From Nocardia sp. NBC_00416 (GTDB lineage Bacteria; Actinomycetota; Actinomycetes; Mycobacteriales; Mycobacteriaceae): a stretch of DNA of 64,000 nt. A program made the position numbers and the translations under genes. Each line of letters starts with the position of its first letter. Position 1 is the first letter of the stretch. Location of the stretch: assembly GCF_036032445.1 (NCBI RefSeq), contig NZ_CP107932.1:994501-1058500 (forward strand), in the 5' to 3' direction. The notes under the pieces were generated by a model that was given only the letters and a program-made list of their open reading frames with translations, searched no databases and was not told the origin of the DNA. Of the stretch, positions 1-8,023 are shown in pieces.

Positions 1-377
1 TGGTGCTGACGGCTTTGTCGGGGCCGGTGCGTTCGACCGCGGTGCTGTTGCTCGGCGCCGTGGTGACCGGTGTGGGGCAGGGGCTCGCGTTCCGGGGCGG
101 GCTGTTCGCGGCGCTGACCCTGTCCGCGCCGGATCGGCACGGCGCGGCGACGTCCCGGTTCGGCGCGCTCGCCTACGCCGGCGCCGCCGCCACGACTCTG
201 GGCATGGGGCTGCTGACCGGTCGGCTCGGGCTGGACACCGCCTTTCGGTGGGCCGCGGTGTTGTTCGCCGCCGCGGCGCTCGTCCTCGGTGTCCTCGCCC
301 GTCGCTTGTTCGCCGAACATGCCGTCGTGACAGTGTCGGACGGGTCAGTCGCGAGCCTGCCAGGCGGCGTGGAGTGA
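1..377 (+). CDS. MFS transporter, C-terminal end (5' partial)
   Basis: The reading frame is open at the left edge, so only about the last 124 residues are visible. They form alternating hydrophobic helices and Gly/Ala-rich turns (AVVTGVGQGLAF, YAGAAATTLGMGLLTGRLG, WAAVLFAAAALVLGVLA), as in the last four membrane segments of a major facilitator permease, followed by a short cytoplasmic tail. The GGLFAALTLSAPDRHGAATS stretch resembles the cytoplasmic loop of drug-efflux MFS proteins. The gene converges on the TetR gene and its last 33 bases overlap that gene's 3' end. Substrate unknown; family assignment from the fragment is moderate. Confidence 0.6.
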   Translation, partial: VLTALSGPVRSTAVLLLGAVVTGVGQGLAFRGGLFAALTLSAPDRHGAATSRFGALAYAGAAATTLGMGLLTGRLGLDTAFRWAAVLFAAAALVLGVLARRLFAEHAVVTVSDGSVASLPGGVE

Positions 378-929
378 AGCGGACAGTGCGCGAGAGACAC
401 GCCGTGGGGGCCAGCCCAGTTCCGCCAGATCCACGATGACGCGCTCGTCGAAAACGGTGATCCACAGCAGGACCGCGTAGTCGATGTCCTGTTCGGGGAT
501 GGCGCCGTCCTCGACCAGTTCCTCGATCACGGGGCTCAGTGCGGCATAGAGCGCCGATGTCGGCGGGTCCCCCGCGCGGACCCGCTCGAGGAACCCCTCG
601 GAGCCGCGGATGCGCGTCGCCGCGCGACCCCAGTGGATGGCCAGGTCGACCCAGCGCTGGCCGAGCTTGTCGAACCGCGGCATCCCGCGGCCCGGGACCG
701 CGGTCAGCTCGGCGACCAGCTCGTCGATCAACCGGTAGTAGAACGCGCGATGGAGGTCGCGCACGTGCTCGAAATGCCGGTACACGGTGGCGGTGGCGAC
801 TCCGCTGGCGCGGGCCAGGTCCGGCAGGCTGAACCCGACGCCCTTCTCGGCGAGCAGCTCTCCGGCGGAGTCGAGCAACTTGTCGCGTGTTCGCGCGGTG
901 TCGCGGCGCAGCCGCATCCGGTTCTCCAT
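345..929 (-). CDS. TetR family transcriptional regulator
   Basis: This 194-residue protein has an N-terminal TetR helix-turn-helix at about residues 10-57 (RDKLLDSAGELLAEKG, then SGVATATVYRHFEHVRDL), where the ATVYRHF recognition helix is diagnostic. The rest is a helical ligand-binding half. The ATG at 929 fits the usual TetR length. The 3' end overlaps the convergent MFS gene by 33 bases. It is divergent from the amino-acid permease operon, and a 14-bp inverted repeat lies 38 bases upstream of its start. It may therefore control itself, the MFS gene or the permease operon; which one cannot be read from sequence. Confidence 0.9.
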   Translation of the reverse strand: MENRMRLRRDTARTRDKLLDSAGELLAEKGVGFSLPDLARASGVATATVYRHFEHVRDLHRAFYYRLIDELVAELTAVPGRGMPRFDKLGQRWVDLAIHWGRAATRIRGSEGFLERVRAGDPPTSALYAALSPVIEELVEDGAIPEQDIDYAVLLWITVFDERVIVDLAELGWPPRRVSRALSASLHAAWQARD

Positions 930-966
930 GTCAGATCGGTTTCATCTTAGCGCGTCATGTTAAGGC

Positions 967-980
967 GAGAATAAATTCTC
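967..980. promoter_or_regulatory. Inverted repeat in TetR/permease divergent region
   Basis: GAGAAT-AA-ATTCTC is a perfect inverted repeat with 6-bp arms and a 2-bp centre. It lies in the 160-bp region between the TetR gene and the permease operon, in a locally AT-rich stretch. That is the position expected for a TetR operator. Binding is inferred. Confidence 0.45.
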
Positions 981-1026
981 ATCTTTACCTTGCCTCGGCC
1001 CGAGCCCGTCCCTGATTCTGATTCGC

Positions 1027-1052
1027 AGAGATGAGAACTTCCTCCCATCTCT
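1027..1052. promoter_or_regulatory. Inverted repeat upstream of the permease operon
   Basis: AGAGATG and CATCTCT are perfect 7-bp arms separated by 12 bases, ending 37 bases before the permease ATG at 1090. It could be a second operator or a weak leader hairpin. A Shine-Dalgarno-like GGAAGGGA (about 1075-1082) follows it just ahead of the start codon. Confidence 0.35.
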
Positions 1053-1089
1053 ATCGCTGACCTGCGTGTCTTCCGGAAGGGACTGAAGC

Positions 1090-2532
1090 ATGCAAACGAT
1101 CTCCCCACCCGGCCGCTGGCGTCGCCGCGCGACCGAGGACGTAGTCGGCGCAAGCGCCGGCGGCGATGCCCGATTGAAGCGAAGCCTGGGCCGGCTCGAC
1201 CTGACCGCCATGGGCATCGGAACGATCGTCGGCGCCGGAATCTTCGTCACCACCGGGGTCGCCGCGGCCACCAAAGCGGGTCCGGCGATCATGCTGTCCT
1301 TCCTGCTGGCGGGTGTGATCTGCACGCTCGTGGCGCTGTGCTACAGCGAATTGGCCGCGATGGTGCCCGTCTCGGGAAGTGCCTACACCTACACCTATGC
1401 CACGCTCGGCGAGACGCCCGCGTTCCTGGTGGGCTGGAACCTCCTCCTCGAATTCGTCGTCGCCGGGTCGGCGATCGCCATCGGCTGGTCCGGGATGTTC
1501 GGCGCCACAGTGGAATCGCTGTTCGGTCTCTCGCTGCCCACCGCACTCACCGCCGCACCGGCCGACGGCGGGATCGTGAACCTGCCGGCGATCCTCATCA
1601 TCGCGGTGATCGTGGCCGTGCTCGTCGGCGAGGTCCGGCTGACCGCCCGGGTCACCAAGGCGCTGGTGGTACTGACCATCGGGGTGCTGCTGGTGATCGT
1701 CGCGGTCGGTATCCCGCACATCCAGGTCGGCAACTGGGCGCCCTTCGCGCCGTTCGGCACCGGCGGCGTGATCGGTGGCGCGGCCGTCGCGTTCTTCGCC
1801 TTCCTGGGATTCGACGTTGTCGCCACGTCCGCGGAGGAGAGCCGTAATCCACGGCGCGACCTGCCCTTCGCGATCATCGGCTCGGTGCTCGTCGCGACCG
1901 TGCTGTACATCGCGGTGAGCGCCGTGCTGACCGGGGTCTCGCCCTATCGGTCACTGAACAACGAGGCGCCGGTCGCCACCGTTTTCGAGAAGCTGCAGAT
2001 GGGCTGGGTCGGCAGCCTGATCCTGGTCGCCTCGGTGGTCGCGCTGACCAAGGGGCTGCTGATGATCCTCTACGGGCAGACACGGCTGGTGTTCGCGATG
2101 TGCCGCGACCGGTTGCTGCCCCCGGGGCTGGCCACGACGGGCCGGCGGGGTACACCGGTGCGCCTGGCGGTATTGCTCGGTGTGGTGGGTGCGCTGATCG
2201 CCGGGTTCGTGCCCATCGGCGTTGTCGCCGAACTGGTGAACGTCGGTGCGCTGTTCGCGTTCGCCCTCGTATCCGTGGGGGTGCTGGTGCTCCGCCAGGT
2301 GGATCCGCACCGCGAGCGTCCGTTCCGGACGCCGCTGGTTCCGCTGGTTCCGCTGCTGGCGATGATCGGCTGCGTGGTGCTGGCCGCGACGCTGGAGCCG
2401 TTGACCTGGGCAAGGTTCGTCGTCTGGCTGGTGGCCGGTATCGCCGTTTATTTGTGCTACGGGCGCCGTCACTCGTTTCTGGCCGAATCGCTGCCGGCCC
2501 CCGCACCGTCCGTCGTACAGGAGGTTCGATGA
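1090..2532 (+). CDS. APC-superfamily amino acid permease
   Basis: A 480-residue polytopic membrane protein with about 12-13 hydrophobic segments. The first segment carries the APC signature GIGTIVGAGIFV (near residue 40), and the block CYSELAAMVPVSGSAYTYTYATLGE with the following GWNLLLEF matches the cationic amino acid transporter branch. The ATG at 1090 is preceded by a GGAAGGGA ribosome site. The stop overlaps the start of the FMN oxidase gene by 4 bases (ATGA). This is the first gene of the coupled 1090-6612 operon and presumably imports or exports an amino acid substrate or product of that pathway; the direction is not evident. Confidence 0.9.
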   Translation: MQTISPPGRWRRRATEDVVGASAGGDARLKRSLGRLDLTAMGIGTIVGAGIFVTTGVAAATKAGPAIMLSFLLAGVICTLVALCYSELAAMVPVSGSAYTYTYATLGETPAFLVGWNLLLEFVVAGSAIAIGWSGMFGATVESLFGLSLPTALTAAPADGGIVNLPAILIIAVIVAVLVGEVRLTARVTKALVVLTIGVLLVIVAVGIPHIQVGNWAPFAPFGTGGVIGGAAVAFFAFLGFDVVATSAEESRNPRRDLPFAIIGSVLVATVLYIAVSAVLTGVSPYRSLNNEAPVATVFEKLQMGWVGSLILVASVVALTKGLLMILYGQTRLVFAMCRDRLLPPGLATTGRRGTPVRLAVLLGVVGALIAGFVPIGVVAELVNVGALFAFALVSVGVLVLRQVDPHRERPFRTPLVPLVPLLAMIGCVVLAATLEPLTWARFVVWLVAGIAVYLCYGRRHSFLAESLPAPAPSVVQEVR

Positions 2533-3620
2533 CGACATCCGCGATCAGCTCGATGTACCCGCAGGACGTGGATTTCGCCGCCCTGGAGGAAATCCGCGAG
2601 GCGGCACTGCAATCGCTCCCACGGGAGGTCATGGACTTCCTCGAGGGCGGCGCAGGGCGGGAGACGACGTTGCGGGCGAACCGCGTCGCATTCGAGCGGC
2701 GTGTGATCCGGCCGCGGACGATGAGCGGGGTCAGCACCCCGAGCACCGATACGACGTTCCTCGGGATCCCGCTGTCGGTTCCGGTACTGACCGCTCCGTT
2801 CGGCGGCGACGCGCTGTTCCATCCGCAGGGGCATCTGGCGGTCGGCCGGGCCAACGAGATATGCGGGACCGCCTCGATCGTGCCGGAGGCGGGTACCTAC
2901 TCCTACGAACAGGTGGCCGAGACGGCGCCGCAGGCGGCGCGGATCGCCCAGCTGCATCCGTTCGAGCATTTCGAACGGGGTGTCGAGCGGGTCCGCGCGG
3001 CCGGATACAGCGCTCTGTGCGTCACGGTGGATTGCCCGACCGCCGGCTATCGCGTTCGTAACCGGATCAACCGATTCGACCCGGACCTTTCCTATTTCGC
3101 CGGGAACACGCTCGGCGAGGGCACCCCGGACGTCGCCGAGATGTTCGGCCAGTTGGTCACACACGGGGCCCCGACCTGGAACTGGGACCGGCTGGCCGAG
3201 GTCACGCAGCGTTGTGGCATGCCATGGATCGCGAAAGGCGTACTGACCGCCGACGCCGCGTGCCAGGCGATAGACGCGGGCGCCGCGGCGGTCGTGGTGT
3301 CCAACCACGGTGGGCGGCAGATCGACCCGGCCCCGGCGAGTCTGGACGTGCTCGGCGAGGTCGCCGCCGCGGTCGCGGGCCGGGTGCCGATCGCATTGGA
3401 CAGCGGAGTACGTACCGGTAGCGACCTCTTCTGCGCGCTCGCCCTCGGCGCGGACGTGGTGGTGATCGGCAGGCTGGCCGCGTACGGGCTGGCGGCCGGC
3501 GGTGAAGCGGGCGTACGCCGGACGATCGAGCTGCTCGCCGAGGAATTGCGGACTCTCATGATCCTCGCCGGGGTACAGAGCATCGCCGGCTTCGACGCGA
3601 CGCTGGTGGGAGAGCGATGA
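2529..3620 (+). CDS. FMN-dependent alpha-hydroxyacid oxidase/dehydrogenase (Hmo-like)
   Basis: This 363-residue TIM-barrel flavoenzyme should oxidise an L-2-hydroxy acid to the 2-keto acid. The signature SNHGGRQ carries the catalytic His260 and Arg263; Lys236 (AKGV) and Arg175 also align with glycolate oxidase. Two active-site tyrosines of glycolate oxidase are replaced: Tyr24 aligns with Phe37 (also Phe, as I recall, in hydroxymandelate oxidase) and Tyr129 aligns with His143, in QLHPF. The substrate may therefore be unusual. The start is the ATG overlapping the permease stop; the open frame runs further upstream but only inside the permease gene. The stop overlaps the RidA start by 4 bases. 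(S)-mandelate or hydroxymandelate-type and lactate-type activities are all possible. Confidence 0.88.
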   Translation: MTTSAISSMYPQDVDFAALEEIREAALQSLPREVMDFLEGGAGRETTLRANRVAFERRVIRPRTMSGVSTPSTDTTFLGIPLSVPVLTAPFGGDALFHPQGHLAVGRANEICGTASIVPEAGTYSYEQVAETAPQAARIAQLHPFEHFERGVERVRAAGYSALCVTVDCPTAGYRVRNRINRFDPDLSYFAGNTLGEGTPDVAEMFGQLVTHGAPTWNWDRLAEVTQRCGMPWIAKGVLTADAACQAIDAGAAAVVVSNHGGRQIDPAPASLDVLGEVAAAVAGRVPIALDSGVRTGSDLFCALALGADVVVIGRLAAYGLAAGGEAGVRRTIELLAEELRTLMILAGVQSIAGFDATLVGER

Positions 3621-3991
3621 ATGCCCCGACCTTCGCTCGATTCGGTACCGGCCACGGGATCGTGGCCACCGCGGGTATCGCGGCGATCGAACCCTCCACC
3701 CTGACACCACTGTTCGAGGACTTCGACGCGCAGGCATCGTGGGTCCTCGAACAGCTCGACATCGTGCTCCGCGACGCGGGTGCAGGACGCGGCGACCTGC
3801 TGCGCGTCGAATGCTTTCTCGCCGAACGCCGATGGTTCGGCGCCTGGAACACCCATTACGCCGACCATTTCGGAACGACCCCACCGGCCCGCACCACCCT
3901 TGTATGCGGACTCCCGGTGGACGGCCTGCTCATCGAGGTGCAAGCCATTGCTGCAATTTCTCCCTCCCACAGAAGGAACAGTGCACCATGA
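3617..3991 (+). CDS. RidA/YjgF/UK114 family imine deaminase
   Basis: This 124-residue protein is of normal RidA length. The family signature PPARTTLVCGLPVDGLLIEVQAIA is present, with Arg92 and Glu107 spaced exactly as Arg105 and Glu120 of E. coli RidA. Those residues bind the carboxylate of 2-imino/enamine acids and position water for hydrolysis to 2-keto acids and ammonia. It overlaps by 4 bases with both neighbours in the operon. In this setting it could hydrolyse a 2-imino acid released by amino-acid oxidation and so supply a keto acid to the adjacent methyltransferase. That role is an inference. Confidence 0.88.
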   Translation: MNAPTFARFGTGHGIVATAGIAAIEPSTLTPLFEDFDAQASWVLEQLDIVLRDAGAGRGDLLRVECFLAERRWFGAWNTHYADHFGTTPPARTTLVCGLPVDGLLIEVQAIAAISPSHRRNSAP

Positions 3992-4980
3992 CCAGCATCG
4001 CAGCGTCCGAGCGCCTCACCCTCTCCGCCCTGTTGGAGGGCCAGACCGCGGCGCACCTCGTGGTCGCGGCCGACGATCTCGGCTGGTGGCAACAGTTGAT
4101 GCGACGCGAGGAGAAGATCGTCCCCACGACCGGGCTGCAGCGCGCGCTCGCCCGCGCTCTGCACCGCTTCGGCTGGCTCGCACCGGACGGCGACGGGTAC
4201 CGGCTCACCGAGGACGGGCACGAGATCGCGTTCAACCGCGGCTTCGTCCGGGTCACCACCCGTGGGTGGGAGCCCACTTTCCGGCAGATCGGCAGTGCCG
4301 CGGCCACCGCCGACATCGTGCCGGCGCAGACCGACCCGGACGCGGTGGCCCGCGGTTGTACCGATATCGCGCTGCGCCACCCCGAGACGCTGCAGGCGAT
4401 CGCCGCGCGGGTCGCGCAGGACACCGAACCCGGCAGCACCGTCGACCTCGGCTGCGCCGACGGCGGCCGGTTGCAGATCATCGGCGAGTTCGGGCACACC
4501 GAACAGTTGATCGGCGTGGACATCGAGGCCGGGGTCATCGACACCGCCAGGGAACGCCTCGCCGGGCTCGGTTTCGCCGACCGCGTCCGGCTGCGCGCCG
4601 GGTCCGTCCAACCGGGTGACGAGCTGCCCGCGTGGCTCGATGAGGGCATCCGGTCGGACGTGACCACGGCGATGTCGTTCAATCTGATGCACCAGCTGGC
4701 CAGCGACGGTGGCGGTATCGACGCGGTGCTGGGCGCGTGGCTCGACTGGTTTCCGAATGTGCGCCGGTTCGTGATCGGGGACGTAGTGCGCTCGGCGGGG
4801 GTGCAGTGGCACGAGCAGCCCTGGTTCGCACCCACGTTCGAGATCTACCACGAGCTGACCGGTGTCCGGGTGTGGCGTGACGACGAGTACGCCGACGCCT
4901 TCGCCTCGCTCGGTTTCCGCGTGGCCGAGCACTTGGACAAGGACCACGAGGCCATGATGGTCTGGATCGCGGAGCGGTAG
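3988..4980 (+). CDS. SAM-dependent methyltransferase resembling MppJ (2-keto acid C-methyltransferase)
   Basis: A 330-residue class I methyltransferase with an N-terminal helical dimerisation region (about 1-145) and a Rossmann core. SAM motif I is VDLGCADGG (152-160), followed by acidic strand 2 GVDIE. The C-terminal half resembles MppJ, which methylates the beta carbon of phenylpyruvate: shared blocks are FPNVRRF-GD and FE--H--G. His235 and His288 fall where, from memory, MppJ has its two iron-binding histidines (His243, His295). The ATG at 3988 has an AGAAGGAA ribosome site and overlaps the RidA stop. Methylation of an aromatic or other 2-keto acid is the best hypothesis; a generic O-methyltransferase is the alternative. 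Confidence 0.75.
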   Translation: MTSIAASERLTLSALLEGQTAAHLVVAADDLGWWQQLMRREEKIVPTTGLQRALARALHRFGWLAPDGDGYRLTEDGHEIAFNRGFVRVTTRGWEPTFRQIGSAAATADIVPAQTDPDAVARGCTDIALRHPETLQAIAARVAQDTEPGSTVDLGCADGGRLQIIGEFGHTEQLIGVDIEAGVIDTARERLAGLGFADRVRLRAGSVQPGDELPAWLDEGIRSDVTTAMSFNLMHQLASDGGGIDAVLGAWLDWFPNVRRFVIGDVVRSAGVQWHEQPWFAPTFEIYHELTGVRVWRDDEYADAFASLGFRVAEHLDKDHEAMMVWIAER

Positions 4981-4982
4981 CG

Positions 4983-6374
4983 ATGATCGATCTACTGGAC
5001 CGGCTGCTCCCGGGCAAGGTCAGCCGGCGTGCCGCGGACCTGGAGGCACACAGCCGGGACGAGACCGGGCGCAGCCGGCGCAGACCGGCCGCGGTGGTGT
5101 ACGCCGCACACACCGACGACGTGCGGACCACCCTCAATTGGGCCGCGGAGGCGGGACATCCGGTGATCGCGTTCGGCGCGGGCACCAGCGCCGAGGGCCA
5201 TATCGTCCCGCTGGGCGACGAGATCGTGCTGGATATGTCGGGGCTGAACGGTGTGCTGTCGGTCCGGCCGAACGACTTCCTCGCCACGGTGCAGCCCGGC
5301 CTGACCCGCACAGCGTTGAACAAGGCGGTGGCCGACACCGGACTGTTCTTTCCCGTCGACCCCGGCGCGGACGCCAGCATCGGCGGGATGGCGGCCACCA
5401 ATGCCAGCGGCACCACGACCGTCCGATACGGCGGTATTCGCGCCAATGTGGCCGCGCTCGAGGTCGTGCTGCCCAACGGCGACCTCGTGCGGCTCGGGCG
5501 CGGTGTCCGCAAGACCAGCAGCGGCTACGACCTCAAGGATCTGTTCATCGGATCCGCGGGCACACTCGGGGTGTTCACCGAACTGACCGTCACTCTGCAT
5601 CCGGTACCCCAGCACGTGCACGCACAACGCGTCTTCTTCCCCACGGTCGAGCAGGCGGTGGCCGCCGCATACCAGATCATGGCCGTCGCACTCCCGGTCG
5701 CGCGGCTCGAACTGGTCGACGCGTCGTCCATGCGGGCGATCAATCAGTATCTCGGCACGGCGCATCCCGAGCGGCCGGCGCTGTTCGTCGAGTTGCACTC
5801 CTCGTCGGCCGCCGCCATCGACGCCGAGGCGAAGGAGATCGACACCATCGCCTATGACAACGGCGCGATTCAGGTCGAGGCCGCCCACCAGCAAGCCGAG
5901 CGTAACGAGATCTGGCGAGCCCGGCATGCTCTGTTCTTCGCGATCAAGGCGCTCTACCCGGGATGCCAATACCACATCACCGACACCGCCGTCCCGATAT
6001 CGCAGGTGCCGGAAATGGTCCGGATCACCGAGGAGTCCGCGGCGTCGCTGGGTCTGGAGATCGTGATCGCCGGACATGTCGCCGACGGCAACGTGCACAC
6101 CGTCGTGCCGGTGACCCCGGACAATGCCGAGCGGGCCTATACCTTCTCCGACCGGCTCGTCGAGCATGCGCTGGCGGTCGGCGGGACGGCGACCGGAGAA
6201 CACGGGATCGGTGTCGCCAAGAAGAAATATCTGCGCACCGAACACGGTGGCGCGGTCGAGGTGATGGCCGCGATCAAGACCGCCCTCGATCCCCGAGGGC
6301 TGCTCAACCCGGGCAAGATTCTCGACGTCACAGGGGTGGGCGATGGGCACCGAGCCCGAGCTGAATTTCGCTGA
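4983..6374 (+). CDS. FAD-linked oxidase, D-2-hydroxyacid dehydrogenase family (GlcD/D-LDH-like)
   Basis: A 463-residue VAO-fold flavoprotein. The FAD_binding_4 domain covers about residues 40-215, with AFGAGTSAEGHI, PVDPGADASIGGMAATNASG and SGYDLKDLFIGSAGTLGV. The C-terminal oxidase domain carries GTATGEHGIGVAKKKYL (near 405) and ends in the family's DPRGLLNPGKIL. It should oxidise a D-2-hydroxy acid to the keto acid, complementing the L-specific FMN enzyme in the same operon. The ATG starts two bases after the methyltransferase stop. The 3' end overlaps the chorismate mutase gene by 32 bases. Substrate unknown; D-lactate-like acids are the default. Confidence 0.85.
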   Translation: MIDLLDRLLPGKVSRRAADLEAHSRDETGRSRRRPAAVVYAAHTDDVRTTLNWAAEAGHPVIAFGAGTSAEGHIVPLGDEIVLDMSGLNGVLSVRPNDFLATVQPGLTRTALNKAVADTGLFFPVDPGADASIGGMAATNASGTTTVRYGGIRANVAALEVVLPNGDLVRLGRGVRKTSSGYDLKDLFIGSAGTLGVFTELTVTLHPVPQHVHAQRVFFPTVEQAVAAAYQIMAVALPVARLELVDASSMRAINQYLGTAHPERPALFVELHSSSAAAIDAEAKEIDTIAYDNGAIQVEAAHQQAERNEIWRARHALFFAIKALYPGCQYHITDTAVPISQVPEMVRITEESAASLGLEIVIAGHVADGNVHTVVPVTPDNAERAYTFSDRLVEHALAVGGTATGEHGIGVAKKKYLRTEHGGAVEVMAAIKTALDPRGLLNPGKILDVTGVGDGHRARAEFR

Positions 6375-6612
6375 GCTACGCAGGAATATCGACGCGCTGG
6401 ATGCGGAGATCATGCGGCTGGTCCAGCACCGTGCCGAGGTGTCCCGGCAGGTCGGCCGGGCCCGCCGGGCGTCGGGCGGGCCGCGGGTGGTGCACCAGCG
6501 TGAGTTGGAGATCTTCGCGCGTTACCGACAGTGCCTGGGGAGGGAGGGTGACGAACTGGCCGCGCTCCTGCTGCGCCTCGGGCGAGGCCACCTGGGCCGG
6601 GAACCTCAGTAG
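6343..6612 (+). CDS. Chorismate mutase, short AroQ type
   Basis: This 89-residue all-helical protein matches the mycobacterial intracellular chorismate mutase (Rv0948c type) along its length: LRRNIDALDAEIMRLVQHRAEVS, then HQRELEIF, and the characteristic LLLRLGRGHLG tail. Candidate active-site arginines are Arg14, Arg30 and Arg53, with Glu54. It converts chorismate to prephenate, the precursor of phenylpyruvate and 4-hydroxyphenylpyruvate. The start lies inside the preceding gene, so translation is probably coupled. Being in this operon rather than in an aromatic amino acid locus suggests a dedicated copy that feeds a specialised pathway. No prephenate dehydratase or dehydrogenase is seen in the window. 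Confidence 0.88.
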   Translation: MGTEPELNFAELRRNIDALDAEIMRLVQHRAEVSRQVGRARRASGGPRVVHQRELEIFARYRQCLGREGDELAALLLRLGRGHLGREPQ

Positions 6613-6718
6613 CCTGTTCAGGTGTGTCCGGGTCACCCGCGGCGGGTGATGCTCTCTCGGGGATCTGTGTGCGGGAATGGCCGGACCGGTACCGGCTTCG
6701 GGAAGGACACCCCCGCAG

Positions 6719-8023
6719 ATGGACACACGGGAAGAGCTCGCATACGTCGCGGGTGTACAGGCGCTGACCTGGGGTTACCCGCTGATCTGCTACGCGGCCA
6801 CCAACGAAGCGAGCGTCAGCGCGGGCGCTGCCTACGTCAACGAGTTCCGCCTGTTCGATCAGCTCAAGACCGCCGCCGATCGCTACGTGGTGACCCCGAA
6901 CAATGTCACCCTCGACGGCTACGCCAACCTCGACCTGACCGAGGAACCGGTAGTGCTGCATGTGCCGGTCCTGACCGATTCGCGCTGGTACATCGTGCAG
7001 ATCGGCGATATGTTCGATGAGGTCATCGCCGATATCGGGGGCACGAAAGGCCCGCAACCGGGCGGCTACGCCCTGTGCGGTCCCGACTTTCACGGCGACC
7101 TGCCCGCCGGGATCATCCCGATCCGGTTACGAACCCGCACCGCTGTCGCCGCGTTGCGCGTCTTCGTCGACGGCGACGCCGACACCGCGGCTGCCGGTGC
7201 GGCGCAGCGCGGGTTCAGGTTGCTCCCGCTCTCGGCCTTCCGGGCCCGAGGCCTCGGATACCGCGGCCCCGACGGTGGCATGGCGCCGAAGCTGGCCGCC
7301 ACCACCGACGAGACGCTGCGCCTGTTCGATCAGCTCGGGCAGGCCATGCAGTGGTACCTGCCGACATCGGGCGACCGAGACGAGCCGCTGATCGCCTCGT
7401 TCCGTCACATCGGGCTGACTGTGGCCGCCGGATTCGAACCCGCCACCCTCGACGAGGCGATCGTCCGCGGGCTCAAACGCGCGGCGCCGGCGGCCGAGGC
7501 GATCATCGACGCCTGCTGGGAACGCGTCGGGGAAACGGTCAACGGGTGGCGCTACTACTTCGCGGGTGGGCGCGCGGGGCACGACTTCACGCTGCGGTCG
7601 GCACTGGTGAAATACGTACTCGGTGCCCAACTTGCCGAGGAAGTCCTCTACCCGCCCTGCTCGGTCGACGCGGCCGGCCGGCCCTTGCACGGCAGCAACG
7701 ACTACACCCTGCGCTTTCCGGCCGGGCAGGCGCCGCCGGTGTCGGTGTTCTGGAATCTCGCCCTCTACGGCGACGATATGCTCTTCGTCGCCAACAGCCG
7801 GCACCGCTACAGCATCGGCAGCACCACCGACGGCCTGCACACCGACCCCGACGGCGCCCTCACTCTGTACATCCAGCACGACCGGCCCGCCGATCCGGAC
7901 GCGGCGGCGAACTGGCTGCCGGCGCCGGCCGACGCGTTCAATCTCACGATGCGCATGTACGGGCCCGATGCCACAGTTCTGGACGGGACCTACCGGCTAC
8001 CGGCGGTCACCCGAGCGCATTGA
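6719..8023 (+). CDS. DUF1254/DUF1214 domain protein
   Basis: About 434 residues. The N-terminal half (VAGVQALTWGYPL, then YVVTPNNVTLDGYANLDL and WYIVQIGDMF) is DUF1254. The C-terminal half (GSNDYTLRFPAG, FWNLALYG, NSRHRYSIGS, NWLPAPADAFNLTMRMYGP) is DUF1214. The ATG at 6719 follows GGAAGGA with 11 bases between and starts right at the conserved domain; an ATG at 6677 would add 14 non-conserved residues. Unlike many relatives it shows no signal peptide. The family's biochemical function is not known to me. It lies 106 bases downstream of the chorismate mutase and may belong to the same transcript. Confidence 0.85.
   Translation: MDTREELAYVAGVQALTWGYPLICYAATNEASVSAGAAYVNEFRLFDQLKTAADRYVVTPNNVTLDGYANLDLTEEPVVLHVPVLTDSRWYIVQIGDMFDEVIADIGGTKGPQPGGYALCGPDFHGDLPAGIIPIRLRTRTAVAALRVFVDGDADTAAAGAAQRGFRLLPLSAFRARGLGYRGPDGGMAPKLAATTDETLRLFDQLGQAMQWYLPTSGDRDEPLIASFRHIGLTVAAGFEPATLDEAIVRGLKRAAPAAEAIIDACWERVGETVNGWRYYFAGGRAGHDFTLRSALVKYVLGAQLAEEVLYPPCSVDAAGRPLHGSNDYTLRFPAGQAPPVSVFWNLALYGDDMLFVANSRHRYSIGSTTDGLHTDPDGALTLYIQHDRPADPDAAANWLPAPADAFNLTMRMYGPDATVLDGTYRLPAVTRAH

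Noticed and set aside
2100..2528. Upstream extension of the FMN oxidase frame inside the permease gene
   Set aside because: The extension is Arg/Pro/Gly-rich noise; the ATG at 2529 overlapping the permease stop gives the normal family start.
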